Shown: piece after piece, positions 60,490 to 64,000 of the stretch
Numbering within the stretch: position 1 is the stretch's first letter
Layout: each line of letters starts with the position of its first letter
NCBI GenBank assembly: GCA_964514285.1
Contig: CAZEQC010000011.1
Location: 4,971-68,970 of the forward strand
Direction: 5' to 3'
Length of the DNA: 64,000 nucleotides
From: SKLM01 sp964514285
GTDB lineage: Bacteria > Chloroflexota > Anaerolineae > B4-G1
Made by a program: the position numbers and the translations under genes
The notes under the pieces: model-generated
The model's database searches: none
What the model was told of the DNA's origin: nothing
What the model saw: only the letters and a program-made list of their open reading frames with translations

Positions 60490-62493
60490 ATGACGCCTGC
60501 TGCCATCCAGACAGAGGATCTGACCAAGCGGTTTCCCGACCCCCGCCGCCTGCTGGGGTTCCCCCTGCCCTTTGGGAGTGGGAGGGATGAGGGGACGCTG
60601 GCGGTCGACGGGGTGACGCTGGCGGTGCGGCAGGGCGAGGTGTTCGGGCTGGTGGGGCCGAACGGCGCGGGGAAGACGACGCTGGTGAAGATGCTGACGA
60701 CGCTGATCCTCCCCACCTCGGGCCGGGCCCGGGTCGGGGGGTACGAGCTGCGCGCGGAGAACAACCGGCAGATCAAGGCCTCGATCGGGCTGGTGACGGG
60801 GAACGAGCGGAGCTTCTACCCGCGGCTCTCCTGCCGGGAGAACCTGCACTTCTACGCCGGGCTCCACGATCTTTCTCGAGGTGCGGCGACGAGGCGCATC
60901 AGCGAGCTGGCCCGGCTGTTGGATCTGGACGCGTTTCTGGACAAGCGGTACGACACCTGCTCGACAGGCATGAAGCACCGCCTGGCGCTGGCCCGGAGCC
61001 TGGTCAACACGCCCTCGCTTCTCTTCCTGGACGAGCCGACACGGAGCCTGGATCCGGTGGCGGCGGCGCGCTTCCGTCAGGCGGTCTACGCCCTGGCGCA
61101 CCGCGACGGCTGCACGGTCTTCCTGGTGACGCACGACCTGGACGAAGCGGTCGAGCTCTGCGACCGGGTGGGGGTGATGGTGGAAGGGCGATTGCGGGTG
61201 GTCGACGCGCCCGGCGATCTGCGGCGGGCGCTGCGGGGGGATGAGACGTGCTCCCTGCAGGTGCGCGAGGCGGGGCAGGGGTTGGACGAGGCGCTGCGGG
61301 GGCTGGACCGGGTCGAGGTGGTGGAGGCGCAGGTGGGGACCGGGGGTGTGACGGAGCTGAGGCTGCGTCTGGGGGATCGGAGGCGGGTTCTGCCGGCGGT
61401 GACGCGGGTGATCGCCGAGGGGGGCGGGACGATCGAGGGGTTGACGTTTGAGGGCGCGTCGTGGGAGGCGGCGGTGGAGAGCCTGGAGGCGGGTTCGGCA
61501 GGTATGGAAACCTGCCCTACGTCTCGGGAGGCAGCGGGTTCGGCAGGTATGGAAACTTGCCCTACGTCTCGGGAGGCAGGTATGGAAACCTGCCCTACAT
61601 TTGGTGGAGTGGGGGGCGGAGTCGAGGCGACGGGGGTAGAGGAGAGGAGGAGCGATTCCAGGGTCGGTGGGCGGGGATGGGTTGGGGCCCTGTCTAAGCC
61701 GCTGCTCTTTTTCCGGCGGGATCTGAAGACGCAGATGCGGTATCGGCTCTCGTTTCTGCTGCAGGTGTTGGGGATTCTGTTCTCCAGCGCGAGCTTCTAC
61801 TTCGTGGCGCAGCTGTTGGGGACGCAGGCGGCGCCGGTGCTGAGCGGGTACGGCGGGGACTACTTCTCGTTCGTGCTGATCGGCATCGCCTTCGTGGGGT
61901 ACCAGGGCGTAGCGCTGCACACGTTCTCCGGGGTGATCCGCTCGGCCCAGTCGCTAGGGACGCTGGAGGCGATGCTGGTGACGCCGACCGCCCTGCCGAT
62001 GGTTCTTTTTTCGTCTAGCTTGTGGAACTTCGCCTACACCTCGCTGCGGGTGGGGGTCTACCTGCTGGCCGGGGTGACGGTCTTTGGAGCGGACCTGGGC
62101 CAGGCGAATCTGGTGGCCGGGGTGCTGGTGCTGGGCCTGACGGTGCTGACGTTGAGCAGCATCGGGATCCTCTCCGCCTGTTTTATCATGGTGTTCAAGC
62201 GCGGGAGCCCGATCAACTTCCTGATCGGGAGCCTGTCGTCGCTGCTGGCCGGGGTGTATTATCCGGTGGAGGTGCTGCCCGGCTGGCTGCAGGGGGTGGC
62301 GCGGTTCTTCCCCCTGACGTACTCGCTGGAGGCGATGCGGCGGGCGCTGCTGCAGGGGGAGGGGGTGGTGGCGCTGGCGGCGGAGATCGGGGCGCTGGCG
62401 GCCTTTGCCGCGCTGTTGCTGCCGCTGGGGTTGGTGGCGTTCCGGTATGCGGTGCGGCAGGCTAAGCGGGATGGGAGCTTGACGCATTTTTGA
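60490..62493 (+). CDS. ABC transporter, ATPase fused to ABC-2 permease, with repeat-derived linker
   Basis: 667 residues. Residues 1-320 are an ABC ATPase: Walker A GPNGAGKTT (about 57-65), signature CSTGMKHRLALARS, Walker B LLFLDEP and switch His in VTHDL. Residues about 400-667 are an ABC-2 permease with six helices (SLGTLEAMLVTPTALPMVLF; VYYPVEVLPGWLQGVARFFPLTYSLEAMR). Between them, residues about 335-375 are encoded by three copies of the dispersed GGCAGGT palindrome, giving three GMETCPT peptides in frame. In relatives these two domains are usually separate genes, so the repeats may have joined them. An exporter (drug, lipid or polysaccharide) is likely; substrate unknown. Confidence 0.88.
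   Translation: MTPAAIQTEDLTKRFPDPRRLLGFPLPFGSGRDEGTLAVDGVTLAVRQGEVFGLVGPNGAGKTTLVKMLTTLILPTSGRARVGGYELRAENNRQIKASIGLVTGNERSFYPRLSCRENLHFYAGLHDLSRGAATRRISELARLLDLDAFLDKRYDTCSTGMKHRLALARSLVNTPSLLFLDEPTRSLDPVAAARFRQAVYALAHRDGCTVFLVTHDLDEAVELCDRVGVMVEGRLRVVDAPGDLRRALRGDETCSLQVREAGQGLDEALRGLDRVEVVEAQVGTGGVTELRLRLGDRRRVLPAVTRVIAEGGGTIEGLTFEGASWEAAVESLEAGSAGMETCPTSREAAGSAGMETCPTSREAGMETCPTFGGVGGGVEATGVEERRSDSRVGGRGWVGALSKPLLFFRRDLKTQMRYRLSFLLQVLGILFSSASFYFVAQLLGTQAAPVLSGYGGDYFSFVLIGIAFVGYQGVALHTFSGVIRSAQSLGTLEAMLVTPTALPMVLFSSSLWNFAYTSLRVGVYLLAGVTVFGADLGQANLVAGVLVLGLTVLTLSSIGILSACFIMVFKRGSPINFLIGSLSSLLAGVYYPVEVLPGWLQGVARFFPLTYSLEAMRRALLQGEGVVALAAEIGALAAFAALLLPLGLVAFRYAVRQAKRDGSLTHF
61497..61594. repeat. 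Three in-frame copies of the dispersed palindromic repeat
   Basis: Hairpin copies GGCAGGT-ATGGAA-ACCTGCC at 61497-61516, 61542-61561 (one C to T change, ACTTGCC) and 61575-61594. Start-to-start distances are 45 and 33 bases, both multiples of three, so the transporter frame stays open through all three. Confidence 0.92.
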
Positions 62494-62770
62494 CCAGGAC
62501 AACAGACAGGATTTACAGGATTGATGCGGCGGGGGTTTGGACAGGATTCACAGGATTGACAGGATTGATAGGTTGATNNNNNNNNNNNNNNNNNNNNNNN
62601 NNNNNNNNNNNNNNNNNNNNNNNNNNNNNNNNNNNNNNNNNNNNNNNNNNNNNNNNNNNNNNNNNNNNNNNNNNNNNGATGCGGCGGGGGTTTGGACAGG
62701 ATTCACAGGATTGACAGGATTGATAGGTTGATGGGGCGGGGTTTGGACAGGAGTTGCAGGATTAAGAGGG
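62494..62770. repeat. ACAGGATT-type short tandem repeat around an assembly gap
   Basis: Units like ACAGGATTCACAGGATTGAC are repeated here. The 55 bases at 62523-62577, before the gap 62578-62677 (100 N), are identical to 62678-62732 after it, so the two contigs probably overlap and the gap may not be real. Read as protein, the array gives Asp-Arg-Ile-(His/Asp)-Arg-Ile repeats. Confidence 0.88.
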
Positions 62771-63948
62771 TTGATAGTACGTCTCGGTTTCTCTTTCTGT
62801 GCCTGGAGGCGCGGTGGCGGGGGGAGGCGCTGGAGGAGGCGCGGGGGCTGGCGAGCCGGAAGGAGGTGGCGTGGGGGCGTCTGCTGGACGTGGCGCGGAC
62901 GGGGGGCGTGGCCCCGCTGGTGTATCACGCGGTGCGGGGTGAGGGGCTGCTGCCTTCGGAGGTGGAGGAGGCGCTGCGGGGGGACTACTTCGCCAACGCG
63001 AGCCGGAACGTCGTACTCTTCCGCGCCCTGGAGGACGCTCTCCGTGCGCTGGAGGCCGAAGGGATCCCCGTGATCGCGCTCAAGGGCGCGGCGCTGGCCG
63101 AGACGGTCTACGGCAACGTGGCCGTGCGCCCGATGGGCGATCTGGACCTGCTGGTAGGAGAAGGGCGCGTCCCAGCCGCAGCACACGCCCTGGCGGAGCT
63201 GGGGTACAGTTCGGCTCAGCGAGGCGGCTTCGACGTCGAGGATATTCACAGCAATCAGCTGCTGCTCCGGAGACGGGGCGCTAACGGCGAGGTGATCGAG
63301 ATCCACTGGCAGCTGTTCTGGTTCCCCTACTACCGACGCGTGGTCCCGAACGACTGGTTTTGGACGACGGCGCTGCCGGTCGAGATCGGGGAGACGGAGA
63401 GCCTGATGCTGGCACCGGAGGCCCACGTGCTCCACCTCTGCGGCCACCTACTCCACCACCACGGCAGCGACGGGGCGTTCAGGCTGCTGTGGATGCACGA
63501 CGTGGCGGCGCTGGTCGTGTACTATGCGAAGGAAATCGACTGGGACGAGGTGCTGGACCGGGCGCAGGCGTATGACCTGGTGCAACCGGTGCAGCAGATC
63601 CTGACACGGGTGAAGGCGATGTGGTCTGTGCCGATTCCGCCGGAGGTGATGGAGCGGCTGAGGGGTATGCGTCCCTCGAGAGGAGAGGTACAGGCGCTCG
63701 AATGGCTCACCGAGACGTCGGCCTCTATGGAGACGTACGCCCTGGCGGGCCTGGCGAGTATGCCCACGTGGCGGGAGCGGCTACAGTTCGCGTGGCACGA
63801 TCTCCTCTTCCCGTCGCCGGGCTTCATGACGAGCCGTTACGACATCCCGCACCCGTTGCTGCTGCCCTTCTATTATCCCTATCGCTGGCTGGCGGGGCTG
63901 TGGGGCGTGGTGGGATGTCGGGGGAGGGGAGCACCGCAGAGGCGCTGA
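62692..63948 (+). CDS. Nucleotidyltransferase-fold protein (NTP_transf_5 type), start uncertain
   Basis: Up to 418 residues. The core phrase GIPVIALKGAALAETVYGNVAVRPMGDLDLLVGEG is the nucleotidyltransferase family hallmark, with the catalytic-type Asp pair in MGDLDLLV; later EVIEIHWQLFWFPYYRR and HVLHLCGHLLHHHGSDGAFRLLWMHDVAAL support it. These proteins are thought to move nucleotides onto proteins or small molecules. The frame is open through the upstream repeat (MDRIHRIDRIDR...), so the repeat-coded residues may not be translated; no good Shine-Dalgarno decides the start. After the stop, GC-rich purine repeats (63949-64000) reach the window end with no gene. Confidence 0.75.
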   Translation: MDRIHRIDRIDRLMGRGLDRSCRIKRVDSTSRFLFLCLEARWRGEALEEARGLASRKEVAWGRLLDVARTGGVAPLVYHAVRGEGLLPSEVEEALRGDYFANASRNVVLFRALEDALRALEAEGIPVIALKGAALAETVYGNVAVRPMGDLDLLVGEGRVPAAAHALAELGYSSAQRGGFDVEDIHSNQLLLRRRGANGEVIEIHWQLFWFPYYRRVVPNDWFWTTALPVEIGETESLMLAPEAHVLHLCGHLLHHHGSDGAFRLLWMHDVAALVVYYAKEIDWDEVLDRAQAYDLVQPVQQILTRVKAMWSVPIPPEVMERLRGMRPSRGEVQALEWLTETSASMETYALAGLASMPTWRERLQFAWHDLLFPSPGFMTSRYDIPHPLLLPFYYPYRWLAGLWGVVGCRGRGAPQRR

Positions 63949-64000
63949 GGGCGCGGAGGACGGCGAGGGGAGGGGGTGATGCGGAGACGCGGAGACGGGG

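Noticed and set aside
60070..61920. Long minus-strand open frame opposite the ABC transporter
   Set aside because: It crosses a 100-N gap, is very rich in Arg, Pro, His and Gln, as expected of an antisense frame in GC-rich DNA, and opposes a clear transporter gene.

Overview
The window looks like a scaffold from an uncultivated bacterium, most probably a member of the Chloroflexota. The indications are moderately high GC, secreted proteins that carry a short Tyr-Leu-Pro-(Leu/Met/Trp) motif near a terminus, PadR regulators fused to DUF4388, DUF4013/DUF4126 membrane proteins, and a Cys-type cytochrome c maturation system. This placement is inference. Three runs of exactly 100 N (28430-28529, 60292-60391, 62578-62677) mark scaffold joins. 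One is flanked on both sides by the same 55 bases, so it is probably an unmerged contig overlap.

Layout. 1-8.7 kb: secreted and membrane proteins (a subtilisin-like protease with its prodomain-like module at the C-terminus, a LysM protein, three families of membrane proteins, a GH-A-type glycoside hydrolase, a beta-propeller-like protein). 8.9-19.2 kb: a multiheme cytochrome island. A minus-strand operon runs from a strong promoter at about 15.2 kb through a Tat-exported four-cluster ferredoxin, an NrfD/PsrC-type quinol-interacting membrane subunit, a dodecaheme cytochrome fused to four rhodanese domains, and a lipoprotein multiheme cytochrome whose reading frame is crossed by one UGA codon. 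A divergent PadR-DUF4388 regulator faces it. A separate decaheme lipoprotein made of two pentaheme/EF-hand units follows. 19.5-32.9 kb: an ArsR-type regulator with a large FAD/Fe-S oxidoreductase (HdrD/GlcDF-like, Met-rich tail), then a cytochrome c maturation cluster (Cys-type CcmE, CcmF fused to a thioredoxin domain, two accessory proteins, CcmA, CcmB, CcmC, CcmD), then a Tat lipoprotein of the DUF362 family and a membrane polyferredoxin.

33-54 kb is mostly housekeeping: argF, a TPR protein, cdaA-cdaR-der, tRNA-Leu, plsX-fabF, archease-rtcB (opposite strand), glutamine cyclotransferase, hflX, sucCD and a large membrane protein. 54-59 kb, minus strand: an S1-domain protein and an operon of two S41 processing peptidases, smpB and an unknown gene. 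59-64 kb is an accessory, repeat-rich end. It has a broken RelE/ParE-like toxin gene, a dif-like inverted site, an ABC transporter whose inter-domain linker is made of three copies of a dispersed palindromic repeat, a tandem repeat of the ACAGGATT type, and a nucleotidyltransferase-fold protein.

The most interesting candidate is the 8.9-15.2 kb operon. It has ferredoxin and NrfD subunits but no molybdopterin catalytic subunit. In its place are 23 predicted heme sites and four active-site-bearing rhodanese domains. The terminal cytochrome lipoprotein has an in-frame UGA followed by a perfect 7-bp hairpin with a GUU loop, 17 nt downstream, which fits a bacterial selenocysteine insertion element. 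I read it as a candidate, undescribed respiratory complex acting on sulfur compounds (or delivering electrons to an outside acceptor), possibly containing selenocysteine. The nearby ccm cluster would supply heme attachment. The substrate cannot be read from sequence.
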